Origin: an uncultured Granulosicoccaceae bacterium
GTDB taxonomy: Bacteria > Pseudomonadota > Gammaproteobacteria > Granulosicoccales > Granulosicoccaceae
Direction of reading: 5' to 3'
Length of the DNA stretch: 33,446 nt
Assembly (NCBI GenBank): GCA_938035945.1
Contig: CALHOU010000158.1
Coordinates: forward strand, 1-33,446
The position numbers were made by a program, and so were the translations under genes. Positions 1 to 8,513 of the stretch are shown here, in pieces (position 1 is the first letter of the stretch; the number at the start of each line of letters is the position of its first letter). Below the pieces are notes generated by a model, which was not told the origin of the DNA, did no database searches, and worked only from the letters and a program-made list of their open reading frames with translations.

Positions 1-594
1 CGCCAAAGCATCAGTTAGCTTTCTCGTTAATCGCACATCAGTATCACTCGGCTCAGCAACTCCTGATGGGTGATTATGAGCAAAAATAACTGCCGCTGCA
101 TTCGACGCCAAACAACGCTTAACCACTTCGCGCGGATATACGGCGGCAGAATCAATCGTCCCTTCGGACAACTGCCGGTATTCCAATACTCGATGACGAT
201 TATCTAAAAACAAACCTGCAAAAACTTCGTGCTGCAAACCACTTAAATGTAACGATAAGTATTCACGCACCAATCCAGGGGATGTCATCACATCGTATTC
301 ACGCACTTCACAAAACACATGGCGCCTACTCACTTCTAATGCCGCTTGCAACAACGCATAGCGTGCTAAACCAATTCCCGGGCAAGCACAAAAGCTTTGC
401 TTATCAGCCATTAGCACATTGCGTAAACCATCGAAGTGCGTTAACAATTCGCGCGCTACATCAACCGCAGAATGCCCCGGTCGCCCGGTTTGCAGAAACA
501 AAGCCAACAACTCAGCATCACTAAGTGACGACACACCTTTTTCTAGAAGTTTTTCTCGCGGCCGCTCGGACTGCGGCCAATTTTGAATGGACAT
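1..594 (-). CDS. radC: RadC family JAB-domain protein (partial, C-terminus off the window)
   Basis: The 198 visible codons run from an ATG at 594 and leave the window in frame at base 1. The N-terminal half has a helix-hairpin-helix-like stretch (ACPGIGLARYALLQAALE). The C-terminal half holds the JAMM/JAB zinc motif HNHPSG followed by EPSDTD, about 30 residues before the edge, which is diagnostic of RadC (family knowledge). RadC proteins were long annotated as DNA repair factors, but their biochemical role is unsettled. A strong Shine-Dalgarno (AAGGAAGG) lies just upstream of the ATG. In many gammaproteobacteria radC is divergently adjacent to coaBC; here coaBC begins only at 19793. Only the last residues are missing, so the family call is secure. 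Confidence 0.95.
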   Translation of the reverse strand, partial: MSIQNWPQSERPREKLLEKGVSSLSDAELLALFLQTGRPGHSAVDVARELLTHFDGLRNVLMADKQSFCACPGIGLARYALLQAALEVSRRHVFCEVREYDVMTSPGLVREYLSLHLSGLQHEVFAGLFLDNRHRVLEYRQLSEGTIDSAAVYPREVVKRCLASNAAAVIFAHNHPSGVAEPSDTDVRLTRKLTDALA

Positions 595-751
595 GATCAC
601 CTTCCTTGTTGATCTAAAATAGTGCCTCAGCCTTGAAGCAGAATTTATACTAGCACGGTGTTAGCGATAGATTGCGGATAGAATTATTAATGAACCTGCA
701 GGTACAAGCCATTGTGCAACTGAATACCCAGACCACCCAGTCAAACGTCTA

Positions 752-1636
752 TTAGCGCGCTATGCCTGCCGCATATGTCAAACCACCTAATAGGTGCGTA
801 CGAAAATCACTTTCAGAATAGCTCTCTACCGTGTGGCCACCACCGGTATACCAAGAACGGCCACCATCGTACTCGTGATACCACGCACTGGGATGATCGT
901 CACCCATAGCACCACCTGAATAACTTGACTCGTCAAGACTTAGCAACACGTTCACTTGCGAACGCGGGTTGGTGCGGTAGTCGTACCATTCGTCTGTGCG
1001 TCTCCACGTTGGCGGCAAATGCAACGTTGACTCATGCGTTGAGTCTTCTACGTTTTGTGTGGCTGCCTGAATCTGAGGATGACTTTCAAAATAAGCACCT
1101 ACCAATCCACCATACCAAGGCCATTCATATTCGGTAAAGCTGGCGGCATGAATACCTGCATACCCGTTACCGGCGCGAATATAGTTCTCAAATGCCAATT
1201 GCTCTGCTTGATCTAAAACATCACCCGACGTCATTACCCAGACAACGGCATCATAATCAGCAAGGTTAGCATCTGTGAAAATACCAGTTGAGTCATTTGC
1301 TCTATCTGTCTCTATGTTGGCCGACGCCGCCAGCTCCTCCAGTGCAATCAATGCCGACTCAGTGGAGTCGTGGCGGAAGTCACGCGTTTCACTAAAGAGC
1401 AAGACTCGATACACCGCTGCAGGATCAGGCGCAATCGTTTCAGGCATCATCGGCTCTATGTCAGGTTGAGCATCATCTGAATCAACATCACTCATTGACT
1501 GGCCTTCAACGATTGGCATCGCCACTACTAACGTCGAATCATCAGAACCACCCGAACTGGAGCAAGCTGTAATCGTCATTGTACTTATACAAATAACAAC
1601 AAGCAGTTGGGAACAGTGAAAAAAGTTTGAGCGCAT
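752..1636 (-). CDS. ThuA-like domain lipoprotein
   Basis: 294 residues. The N-terminus is a lipoprotein signal peptide with lipobox I22-T23-A24-C25, followed by a low-complexity acidic Ser/Asp/Pro linker to about residue 70. The rest matches the ThuA (trehalose-utilisation-like) fold, a class I glutamine-amidotransferase-like domain: YRVLLFSETRDFRHDS at its start, then YDAVVWVMTSGDVLDQ, GNGYAGIHAAS, WPWYGGLVGAYFESHP, and the terminal GRSWYTGGGHTVESYS and LLGGLTYAAG. ThuA domains in secreted proteins are often linked to sugar or glycan metabolism, but the substrate is not known. It appears monocistronic, with about 160 bp of intergenic DNA on each side. Probably anchored in the outer membrane facing the periplasm (inference from the lipobox; the residue after Cys is Ser). 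Confidence 0.85.
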   Translation of the reverse strand: MRSNFFHCSQLLVVICISTMTITACSSSGGSDDSTLVVAMPIVEGQSMSDVDSDDAQPDIEPMMPETIAPDPAAVYRVLLFSETRDFRHDSTESALIALEELAASANIETDRANDSTGIFTDANLADYDAVVWVMTSGDVLDQAEQLAFENYIRAGNGYAGIHAASFTEYEWPWYGGLVGAYFESHPQIQAATQNVEDSTHESTLHLPPTWRRTDEWYDYRTNPRSQVNVLLSLDESSYSGGAMGDDHPSAWYHEYDGGRSWYTGGGHTVESYSESDFRTHLLGGLTYAAGIAR

Positions 1637-1797
1637 GTTATGTCCTAGACTCGGCTGCTTCGTTGGTTAACAGGCCAACGGGTTCGCGATGAGCACAAGT
1701 ATAAAACTAAACAGCGATTCGAATTCACGAGCATGACAACAATTGTGACGGTACTAATACCTGAAACCGACCAAGCGATCCGAGTACGCGCTCGTCT

Positions 1798-2592
1798 TTA
1801 AACCGCAAGCAATCGAGCTTCGACCCGCAAAGCGTTAATAAGCTCTGTATCCATCACCTCTGGGTACACACTAAAAAAACGAGCGACCTCCGTTGCGTAG
1901 GGTTCGCAGCTCTGCTCTAACCTTGCACGCTCACCCTGCATCAGTGTTTGCAGCATCAACAGTCTTGGTGCCTGCCTATCGATATAGCGCTTACAAATAG
2001 ATGCATGTTTCGGTTCTGGCCAATCTTCGCGAACAAGATAGGGCGGAAACAATTCCGGCGTATGTTCTCGTCGGTCCACCCACTTAGCGCGTCGACTAGT
2101 ACCTGCACGTTCTGAAACCAGACTTTCGAGCTGATAGTTGACTGGCGGTGCGCCCGACGCTATTTCACTGTCTGTTTTTTGCACATGCATGGCTGCATCG
2201 GGCAAGGAATTCCAGTCTGCTCGGCTAGGAAATTTTTCCATTTCTTGCTCCGTTGCACAAGAGTAAATAAGTGCGAGCGGCGCTTTTTCCTCACGATCTA
2301 GCAACCAGTATTCAAAATGATCAATAGCTGTAAACGGCAGCTGGACGGTTGCTAAAAAATCAAATAACTCACCCAATGCTGGGTCGGCAACATCATCCAC
2401 GGTTTGTGCTAGTTTACTGGAACGGGCTTGTAACTCCTTCGCACTCATCGTGCATATACGAATATGAATTCGATTAAGGTACTGCACTTCCCATATCTGC
2501 CCATCCAGTGTAAGCGCTCGATACGTATCGGTTTCAACAATCTGTATTTGGCCAGAGTATGGCGGGGTGAGTCTTTTGGCGAATGTTTTCAT
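1798..2592 (-). CDS. Unknown protein, third gene of a MoxR/DUF2201 operon
   Basis: No family recognised. The product is about 264 residues, soluble, with no signal peptide or membrane segment, and a mixed alpha/beta composition. The C-terminal half is rich in charged helices (for example LMLQTLMQGERARLEQ). It lies immediately downstream of the DUF2201-VWA gene (stop at 2626-2628) on the same strand, so it is very likely co-transcribed with the VWA protein and the AAA+ ATPase upstream. I chose ATG 2592 (MKTFAKRL). An in-frame GTG at 2625, directly after the preceding stop, would add 11 residues and would be a translationally coupled start; neither has a clear Shine-Dalgarno. Inference: a partner or substrate adaptor of the ATPase-VWA complex. 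Confidence 0.7.
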   Translation of the reverse strand: MKTFAKRLTPPYSGQIQIVETDTYRALTLDGQIWEVQYLNRIHIRICTMSAKELQARSSKLAQTVDDVADPALGELFDFLATVQLPFTAIDHFEYWLLDREEKAPLALIYSCATEQEMEKFPSRADWNSLPDAAMHVQKTDSEIASGAPPVNYQLESLVSERAGTSRRAKWVDRREHTPELFPPYLVREDWPEPKHASICKRYIDRQAPRLLMLQTLMQGERARLEQSCEPYATEVARFFSVYPEVMDTELINALRVEARLLAV

Positions 2593-2625
2593 TTTTGTTG
2601 GTACCGTAGGCTTATTTATGCACAC

Positions 2626-3987
2626 TTAATTTAGTTGTACACGCTGTCCCCAAGGAACACCAGCACCACCTTTTACCAGCCAAAGCGTCTCAATATGAGC
2701 TGCATGAGATGGGAAGCGCCCCACGGCATCGGTAAAATAAATAAGCAGATCAGGTGAAATTGCGTTCGACTTTATCCAATCAAATACCGGATTAAAATCG
2801 GTCCCTCCTTTTCCCTTTAACGACTTTGGCGGCTCCATGGGTTCCCAAGATTCATACACCCACGGACCATCCTCATCTAGTTTTGAATCACAAGCCAGCA
2901 AGATTATTCGAGCATTAACCAAACCTTTAATGGCATTGACTTCTGCCATGAACTCAGCGATTTCTTCTTGCTCGATAGAACCGCTGGTATCTAACGCAAT
3001 ACAGACGTTAATTTGCTCAGTGTGCAGACTAGGCAAAATCGCCTGCCCTCCACGGCGCCGTGATGGACGCATTAGATTGTAATCGGTACGACTCGTACCG
3101 CTCATGTAGTGAGCGAGCAAGTTTCGCCATGGCACCGACGAATGCAGTAAACGCTCCACCAACCTCGCCACACTACCATCCAGCTTTCCCGCGGCCGATG
3201 CTTGCTGCACTGCACCTGCAAGCCGTTGCTGCCATTGTGTATTGAGTCGATCCTTTTCTTGTGCGCTTAATGGCGGCGGTTTTACGCCCGCCGTATGATT
3301 TATCCTGCCCTTATCGATTGGCGAGCCAGAATCTTTATCGTGGTTGTTACTTTGAGCTTGATTAAAATCTGATCCATCAAATGCTTCCCGCTCTTGGTCT
3401 GCGGATTGATTAGCTTGTGATGCTTTTTCTGAAGACTGATTGGAGTTTTGGTCAGTTTGGTTCTGTTGTTGGTTCTGTTGTTGGTTGTGATCTGGATTCG
3501 GCTCGTTCTGCGGTGGTTGATTATCTTGTCCGTGATCTTCCTGAGCATCGTACAGATGCTGATCCATGGTTTCCTCATCGGAGTCTTTCTCAATCAGCGG
3601 ATAAATTTCTTCCGCACTCAGCCCTTTATAGGTTTCATCATGCAATGCACCAGGAGGCAGTTCCAGACCATCCTCTACAAGCAATTGATTGACCGCGTAG
3701 TCGCACGCAAGATTCCAGCGATTCAAATCACGGTACTCTCGCCGAGCGAAATGAGACAACCCGCAGTGCAATGCTTCATGAGCCAGCACGAACTGCACCT
3801 GGCTAAACGACAACGGTTCGATATATCTGGCGTTATAATAAATTGACCGTGCATCGGTAGCGGATGTGGCACACCAGCTACCCATTGCTTCAATGAGCGG
3901 CAACCGCAATACCAGCGCACCCAGAAAGGGCTTATCCAATATAAGACGCGTTCGCGACGCGGTTAGCTTTCTAGCAACATCATCCAT
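2626..3987 (-). CDS. DUF2201 family putative metallopeptidase with VWA-like domain
   Basis: 453 residues. The N-terminal domain (about 1-140) carries a zinc-peptidase HExxH motif, H70-E-A-L-H74, followed by H79 and the conserved-looking WNLACDYAVN. A Gln/Asn/Ser-rich linker runs from about 145 to 240. The C-terminal VWA-like domain has a MIDAS motif D333-T-S-G-S337 and GGTDFNPVF further on. This two-domain build is that of the DUF2201 'putative metallopeptidase' family, usually encoded beside a MoxR-type AAA+ ATPase, as here. The start ATG overlaps the ATPase stop by one base (TGATG), indicating translational coupling. By analogy with other MoxR-VWA pairs it may act in assembly, metal insertion or remodelling of a target complex; the target is unknown. 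Confidence 0.88.
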   Translation of the reverse strand: MDDVARKLTASRTRLILDKPFLGALVLRLPLIEAMGSWCATSATDARSIYYNARYIEPLSFSQVQFVLAHEALHCGLSHFARREYRDLNRWNLACDYAVNQLLVEDGLELPPGALHDETYKGLSAEEIYPLIEKDSDEETMDQHLYDAQEDHGQDNQPPQNEPNPDHNQQQNQQQNQTDQNSNQSSEKASQANQSADQEREAFDGSDFNQAQSNNHDKDSGSPIDKGRINHTAGVKPPPLSAQEKDRLNTQWQQRLAGAVQQASAAGKLDGSVARLVERLLHSSVPWRNLLAHYMSGTSRTDYNLMRPSRRRGGQAILPSLHTEQINVCIALDTSGSIEQEEIAEFMAEVNAIKGLVNARIILLACDSKLDEDGPWVYESWEPMEPPKSLKGKGGTDFNPVFDWIKSNAISPDLLIYFTDAVGRFPSHAAHIETLWLVKGGAGVPWGQRVQLN

Positions 3988-5042
3988 CAGTGTTGATCGT
4001 ATAACAGCACATCAGAAATTGAGTTTGCCCATTGCTTAAATTGTGGCAATGAAAATAAACGCCTGCCAATAGCTCGATGCATATCAGACACCAGCATAAC
4101 GCCCATCTCGCGCTGCGCAAATCGCTGGGCAAAATTGAGGATATGACCCAATTTCTCATCCGCTCCTTGCTCACTAGCCTCAGACAATACTACCGCTTGA
4201 CTCACTAGCGATGATGCCAGTGCGTATTGCAAGTCAATCGAATCAGGTACCACTACATCCTCACCAGCTAGAATGGCATTTACATCGGGCAAGTTATGGA
4301 GGTTATCGATAAATGCATTTATTTCTATCCCTGCGGCCTCCCCGACGCATGCTTGCAACGCACTGGCCAGCACCGGACTGTCTGGGTCAAATTTTTGTAA
4401 AGCGTGATGCGCAAACTCCCATGAGCGTGGCGTTGGAAAAGCAACAGGGTCAGTTGCCGGATCAAAATCAAATAGCAATTCGGGTCTAAAACGTAAAAAC
4501 GCTATTACTCTTTCATCGATGCCTTGCTGGTGAGCCCACATAACCCAGTCATCAATATTCACATCGAAATTATAATGGGTGAAACGATTGGCCAGTGGTG
4601 ACGGCATTGAATAAGTCACGCCTCTGTCGCCCTGACGATTGCCAGCTGCAAATATCACCCATTCATCTGGCACACGGTACTCGCCCAAACACCGATCCAA
4701 AATTAGCTGGTATGCGGCAGCTGAAACTGCAGGCGTTGCGGATGTAATCTCATCAAGAAAAAGAATACCTTTTGAGCCGTGCCTTTGGGCGTCAGGCAAC
4801 ATACGAGGAACTGCCCATTCAACAAGCTTATCCACTTGAAAAGGTATGCCTCTGAGGTCTGTAGGTTCCAATTGTGACAAACGCACATCTACCAAAGGCA
4901 CTCCATTTTGTTGTGCTAAACGTGCGACCAATTGCGACTTACCAACACCGGGTGGCCCCCAGATCATGACTGGTGTGTGGTGTCGGTCGAGCGTACTCGA
5001 AAATTCCGTTTCGAGAATGACCTGCAGGTGACTAGGGCGCAT
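3987..5042 (-). CDS. MoxR-type AAA+ ATPase
   Basis: About 351 residues from ATG 5042. Walker A is G29PPGVGKS36, Walker B is GILFLDEI, and a sensor-like segment reads FAAGNRQGDRG followed by SPLANRF. This is the MoxR/AAA_5 arrangement seen in ATPases paired with VWA proteins. An upstream in-frame GTG at 5069 would add nine residues; I prefer ATG 5042 because related proteins start a short distance before TPVMIWGPPGVGKS. It is the first gene of a tightly coupled operon with the DUF2201-VWA gene and an unknown third gene. Expected role: ATP-driven chaperone working with the VWA partner in the cytoplasm (family knowledge); the client is unknown. Confidence 0.9.
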   Translation of the reverse strand: MRPSHLQVILETEFSSTLDRHHTPVMIWGPPGVGKSQLVARLAQQNGVPLVDVRLSQLEPTDLRGIPFQVDKLVEWAVPRMLPDAQRHGSKGILFLDEITSATPAVSAAAYQLILDRCLGEYRVPDEWVIFAAGNRQGDRGVTYSMPSPLANRFTHYNFDVNIDDWVMWAHQQGIDERVIAFLRFRPELLFDFDPATDPVAFPTPRSWEFAHHALQKFDPDSPVLASALQACVGEAAGIEINAFIDNLHNLPDVNAILAGEDVVVPDSIDLQYALASSLVSQAVVLSEASEQGADEKLGHILNFAQRFAQREMGVMLVSDMHRAIGRRLFSLPQFKQWANSISDVLLYDQH

Positions 5043-5268
5043 ATTGATGTGACAATTTATTGGAATCACTTAGCTTACGAAAAAGCGAAACCGCGAGATC
5101 ACTCGAAAAACGAGTCGACTGCTCTTGACAACAATAGTAACAAAGGCCAATCTTTGATGATACGGTTGGGTAGTTGTTACCGGATACTGTTCATGGTGAG
5201 AAGGATAACGCGTGTATCACTTTTAAAGCAATTTGAAATATTGACTATGGGCATTTTTTCCAATTCGC

Positions 5269-6162
5269 ATGAGTAAAGCATTACGTAAAGATCGTATATC
5301 AGAGGACGATATCAGGCAGAGCTATTTTAGGCATGCTGCGAACGCCCAACTATTGCGTTGGTATCAGTTCGACGAAAATCCGGTGGCATCTATCAAAAAT
5401 CAACTTGATTTGTTGACCGATGAAATTGTTATTAAATCACCAAGTGGCAGAATCTGCGGTAAAGAACAATACCTATCCGCGATGAATCAACGCCCTTCTA
5501 TACCTCTCAATGCACATCGCGTTAAAAATACAGCATTAAAAGTTGTGGAGAACAATGCGCTATCGCTTAGCGCCGACATTACTTATTCAGAAGAGATAGA
5601 TTCACGCAATTCACAATTGCACACGCAGCATTTAACGTATCAGACAACCTTGGTCTACAACGAAACGATATTGCCGCGATTCAAAAGTATTTCTATCTCC
5701 GAAGCCTCCACCGCTATAGTAAAAAATCAGCAGTTTGAGTGCACTTACAGCAGCAACCGATTAAAAAGCCTTGTGCACTATTTAATGGCTATCGTAGAAC
5801 ACCCAGGCCGAGACCCAGAATACTTACGCGAAATACTAGCGCCCAAATTCGACATCCGACTAAGTGAAGCTAAAGGAAACTACACAAGCTTTGAAGAGTT
5901 AGCAGGCTGGATGACAGGACCAGTTGCGTGTATGTCTGCCACCAGACACATTGCTCATTCTATGCGCTCAAAACAAGTGGATGAGAATGAATATGAAATG
6001 AGCCTGCTTTTTGACTGGGACGGCATTCGACTCGATGGCGCGATCTTAACTGCTAAGACGCGCCACACATGGCGAGTGGTAGATGACCCTAGTGAGCGAT
6101 TCGCGCGCATCAAAAAAATTCGTGTTCGCTACCTTGAGCCCTATGAACTAGTTACTACGTAA
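5269..6162 (+). CDS. Protein with two tandem NTF2/SnoaL-like domains
   Basis: 297 residues, soluble, no signal peptide. The sequence divides into two similar halves (about 20-150 and 165-297). Each starts with a helical segment containing aromatic residues (SYFRHAANAQLLRWYQ; LKSLVHYLMAIVEHPG) and ends with beta-rich sequence typical of SnoaL/NTF2-like folds (SISISEAS; HTWRVVDDP, IKKIRVRYLEPYEL). No catalytic residues can be assigned, and its function is unknown. It is divergent from the MoxR operon and tail-to-tail with the old-yellow-enzyme gene: its TAA ends at 6162 and the other stop starts at 6163. The fold assignment is by pattern and is moderate. Confidence 0.65.
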   Translation: MSKALRKDRISEDDIRQSYFRHAANAQLLRWYQFDENPVASIKNQLDLLTDEIVIKSPSGRICGKEQYLSAMNQRPSIPLNAHRVKNTALKVVENNALSLSADITYSEEIDSRNSQLHTQHLTYQTTLVYNETILPRFKSISISEASTAIVKNQQFECTYSSNRLKSLVHYLMAIVEHPGRDPEYLREILAPKFDIRLSEAKGNYTSFEELAGWMTGPVACMSATRHIAHSMRSKQVDENEYEMSLLFDWDGIRLDGAILTAKTRHTWRVVDDPSERFARIKKIRVRYLEPYELVTT

Positions 6163-7260
6163 CTAACTTGCACCAACAAAAAATCCATATTGCTCAGCTA
6201 ACACATGACGCGCGTCAACACCGAGTGCCTTTGCAGCATTGAATGCCCAATGCGGGTCACGCATCATTTCGCGGCCGATTAAAACAATGTCTGCTTTACC
6301 CTCACTCACTAACTCATCGGCGTGTTTAGGATCTGTTATTCCACCAACTGCCATCACTGCTATTCCCGCGCCTCCACGAATAACACCAGCCATATCGGGT
6401 TGTTCGGCAGTACGATTTCCAATTGCCCCTCTCGCCTCTGGCACCGCTCCACCACCAGAACAGTCAATAATGTCTACGCCTAAATCTTTTAGCCAAGCAC
6501 TTACTTGTATTGAATCGTCTAGTGTGAGCCCACCATCAACAAAATCATGAACCGATAGACGCACCGATAAAACGCGTTCCGCCGGCCAAACATTACGCAC
6601 TTGAGCTACGGTCTCTAAAAGAAACTTTGCCCGATTTTTCAAGTTGCCACCATAGGCGTCGTCGCGCTTATTAACTAAGGGTGTTAGAAACGAATGGAGT
6701 AAATATCCGTGCGCACAGTGAATTTCTAAAAGATCGTAGCCTACATCACGGGCCAGCTCAGCCGACTGCACAAATTGTTGTTGAATGGCTTCTATTTCAT
6801 CGATAGATAAGGCACGAGGAGCTCGCCATAGACGGGTGCCGTCTGGGTCGAAAGCTTCATCAGTTGGCGCAACGGTTTCCCATGCATTTGCATCATCAGC
6901 GTCTAAGTGACTACCACCTTCCAATGCCGTGGCAGCACTGCCTTTACGACCAGAGTGCGCTATTTGAATGCCAGTAACAGCACCAAACGATTTCTGATAA
7001 GCGACGATTGGCTTTAATGCGTCAACATGCTTTTGTGCCCAGAGACCGGCACAGCCCTGCGAAATTCGCGCAGTAGGCGATACCGCCGTGGCTTCAGCCA
7101 TGATCAAACCCACACCACCTATAGCCTTCGAACTTAGGTGCACCATATGCCAATTGGAAGCAACGCCATCGTCTGAGCTGTATTGGCACATTGGCGACAT
7201 ACCAATGCGGTTTTTGAACGTGACGTTGTTAATTTTTAATGGTGAGAATAGCGTGGACAT
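6163..7260 (-). CDS. NADH:flavin oxidoreductase, old yellow enzyme family (XenA/YqjM-like)
   Basis: 365 residues, full length for the class II OYE family. MSTLFSPLKINNVTFKNRIGMSPMCQYSS carries the FMN-tuning cysteine in SPMCQYS near residue 25. Further motifs are IQIAHSGRKGS, the substrate-binding HCAHGYLLHSFL with its paired histidines, LSVRLSVHDF, and VGGITDP plus VLIGREMMRDPHWA for phosphate binding. These features match XenA/YqjM/NamA-type ene-reductases, which reduce activated C=C bonds (and in some cases nitro compounds) with NAD(P)H in the cytosol. The natural substrate cannot be read from the sequence. It stands alone on the minus strand and has no operon partner. Confidence 0.93.
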   Translation of the reverse strand: MSTLFSPLKINNVTFKNRIGMSPMCQYSSDDGVASNWHMVHLSSKAIGGVGLIMAEATAVSPTARISQGCAGLWAQKHVDALKPIVAYQKSFGAVTGIQIAHSGRKGSAATALEGGSHLDADDANAWETVAPTDEAFDPDGTRLWRAPRALSIDEIEAIQQQFVQSAELARDVGYDLLEIHCAHGYLLHSFLTPLVNKRDDAYGGNLKNRAKFLLETVAQVRNVWPAERVLSVRLSVHDFVDGGLTLDDSIQVSAWLKDLGVDIIDCSGGGAVPEARGAIGNRTAEQPDMAGVIRGGAGIAVMAVGGITDPKHADELVSEGKADIVLIGREMMRDPHWAFNAAKALGVDARHVLAEQYGFFVGAS

Positions 7261-7449
7261 GTCGATTATTTTTGCGTGTAATTAGAGTCAAGTATACGAC
7301 ACCCATGGGTATAATTAAAAAATTTTAAACAACTTACAACAAACCATCTGACGACGCCTCTATCTTACTCAACACAAAAATCGGCCGCATCAAAATTTAA
7401 ATACTTACAATATCAAACTTGGTATTCAAAGTTTTTAAACTTGTTAGGC

Positions 7450-7896
7450 ATGACACCTCGCCTGACAACGCAAACCAATTTTGTTTGCCTCGTCACAGAA
7501 CGCTATTACCTCTGTGTTCGCAGAATTTTTACTTTCCTAAAAAACGCCAGCCTTATCTCTAACCAGGAATATCGCTGGTTTAAGCATGCGCTAAGCGACA
7601 TAGGCGACAGGATCAGTGCACGTGCCCTATCTACGCCTAAAGTTAAAGTCACAAATACTGACGGCAACCCCGCCAGCCAAATGCAGGCCTTGCGAGCTAA
7701 TGCTAATCAATTTAGTTGTTGGAGCACAGCGGTCACGATGCAAAATGCAAGCGCGAATTTAGCCGTTACTAGCAGCTCCCACACTGGTATAACCACAGTG
7801 ACCAACTCCACCCGATCCTCTATAGGATGGCGACCGAGTTCAGACTCGATTGATTTTTTACTGATAACTGATTTCCTTACTCGACGGCCATACTAA
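7450..7896 (+). CDS. Doubtful hypothetical ORF in a gene-poor stretch (7261-7876)
   Basis: The 600 bp between the OYE gene and the GNAT gene contains no recognisable gene on either strand. The only sizeable open frame runs from ATG 7450 (or TTG 7441) to 7896, about 148 codons. Its N-terminal third (LISNQEYRWFKHALSDIGD) looks protein-like; its C-terminal half is Ser/Thr/Asn-rich with no motif. No proper Shine-Dalgarno is present, and the 3' end overlaps the convergent GNAT gene by 20 bp. It may be a degraded or orphan gene, or non-coding. All minus-strand frames are broken by stops. Confidence 0.22.
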   Translation: MTPRLTTQTNFVCLVTERYYLCVRRIFTFLKNASLISNQEYRWFKHALSDIGDRISARALSTPKVKVTNTDGNPASQMQALRANANQFSCWSTAVTMQNASANLAVTSSSHTGITTVTNSTRSSIGWRPSSDSIDFLLITDFLTRRPY

Positions 7897-8341
7897 AATG
7901 CAATACTTCTTCACGCATGCCCAAAGACGTGTACAGAGCAACAGCCGGCTCATCGACGTAGTCAGCCTGCACAAACACTTCATACACACCAACTGATTTA
8001 CCGAGCTCCTTTAAAAATACTATTAACTCAGTGGCTATGCCTTGACGCCGATAGCCCTCATCAACAGCTAAGTCATATATGTATATTTCACTGCGTTGCT
8101 GTTCGAACTTTTCCAGTTGATAGGCAGCTAAACCGGCAACCACCTTATTGTCAGCTAACGCGACCACAGTATAAAAATCCGGCTTGGCCAATAAGCGAAT
8201 GAGATAATCGTCGCTTGGAGGGCGCGCGGTGTAGGTATCTAACTCGTCGAATGCTCTACCGAAGCAAATCAATAGTTCGCGCAACAATGGCAACTCGTTC
8301 TCACTTACACGTAATATTTGCCAACTGCGTTCATTCGCCAT
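7877..8341 (-). CDS. GNAT family N-acetyltransferase (AAC(3)-I-like)
   Basis: About 154 residues from ATG 8341, preceded by AAGGGG at Shine-Dalgarno distance; a TTG two codons upstream is less likely. The GNAT core is clear: ADNKVVAGLAAYQLEKF, YIYDLAVDEGYRRQGIATELI (motif A with the R/Q-x-x-G-x-A acetyl-CoA pyrophosphate loop), then VYEVFVQADYVDEPAVALYTSLGMREE (motif B, including the ALYTSLG helix). The layout, with the two-acid DYVDEPA segment, resembles AAC(3)-I-type aminoglycoside acetyltransferases and their uncharacterised relatives. I do not claim resistance; the acceptor is unknown. Confidence 0.85.
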   Translation of the reverse strand: MANERSWQILRVSENELPLLRELLICFGRAFDELDTYTARPPSDDYLIRLLAKPDFYTVVALADNKVVAGLAAYQLEKFEQQRSEIYIYDLAVDEGYRRQGIATELIVFLKELGKSVGVYEVFVQADYVDEPAVALYTSLGMREEVLHFSMAVE

Positions 8342-8513
8342 GGCCAACCCCTTTTGTTTAGTTCATCCAAAAGTCTAGTTTCTAATAAAATTCATCGCAT
8401 AGTTGTCGATTCTGTGTCCTAAATTTCACCAACCAATAAATATCATGGCAAACTTCACTCCGTATGCATTACACCTATAGAGCACAACATAATTTATATT
8501 AAGAGTATCTAGC

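Noticed and set aside
3417-3846. Overlapping plus-strand frames of 91 and 132 codons opposite the DUF2201 gene
   Set aside because: They arise from the Q/N-rich repeat read in antisense; the minus-strand gene has clear domain motifs.
7441-7876. Possible degraded gene on the minus strand between the OYE and GNAT genes
   Set aside because: All three reverse frames contain stops at short intervals and no motif could be recovered.
7877-8341. Aminoglycoside resistance gene
   Set aside because: The GNAT fold and layout resemble AAC(3)-I, but many relatives act on other substrates and nothing in the context supports resistance.
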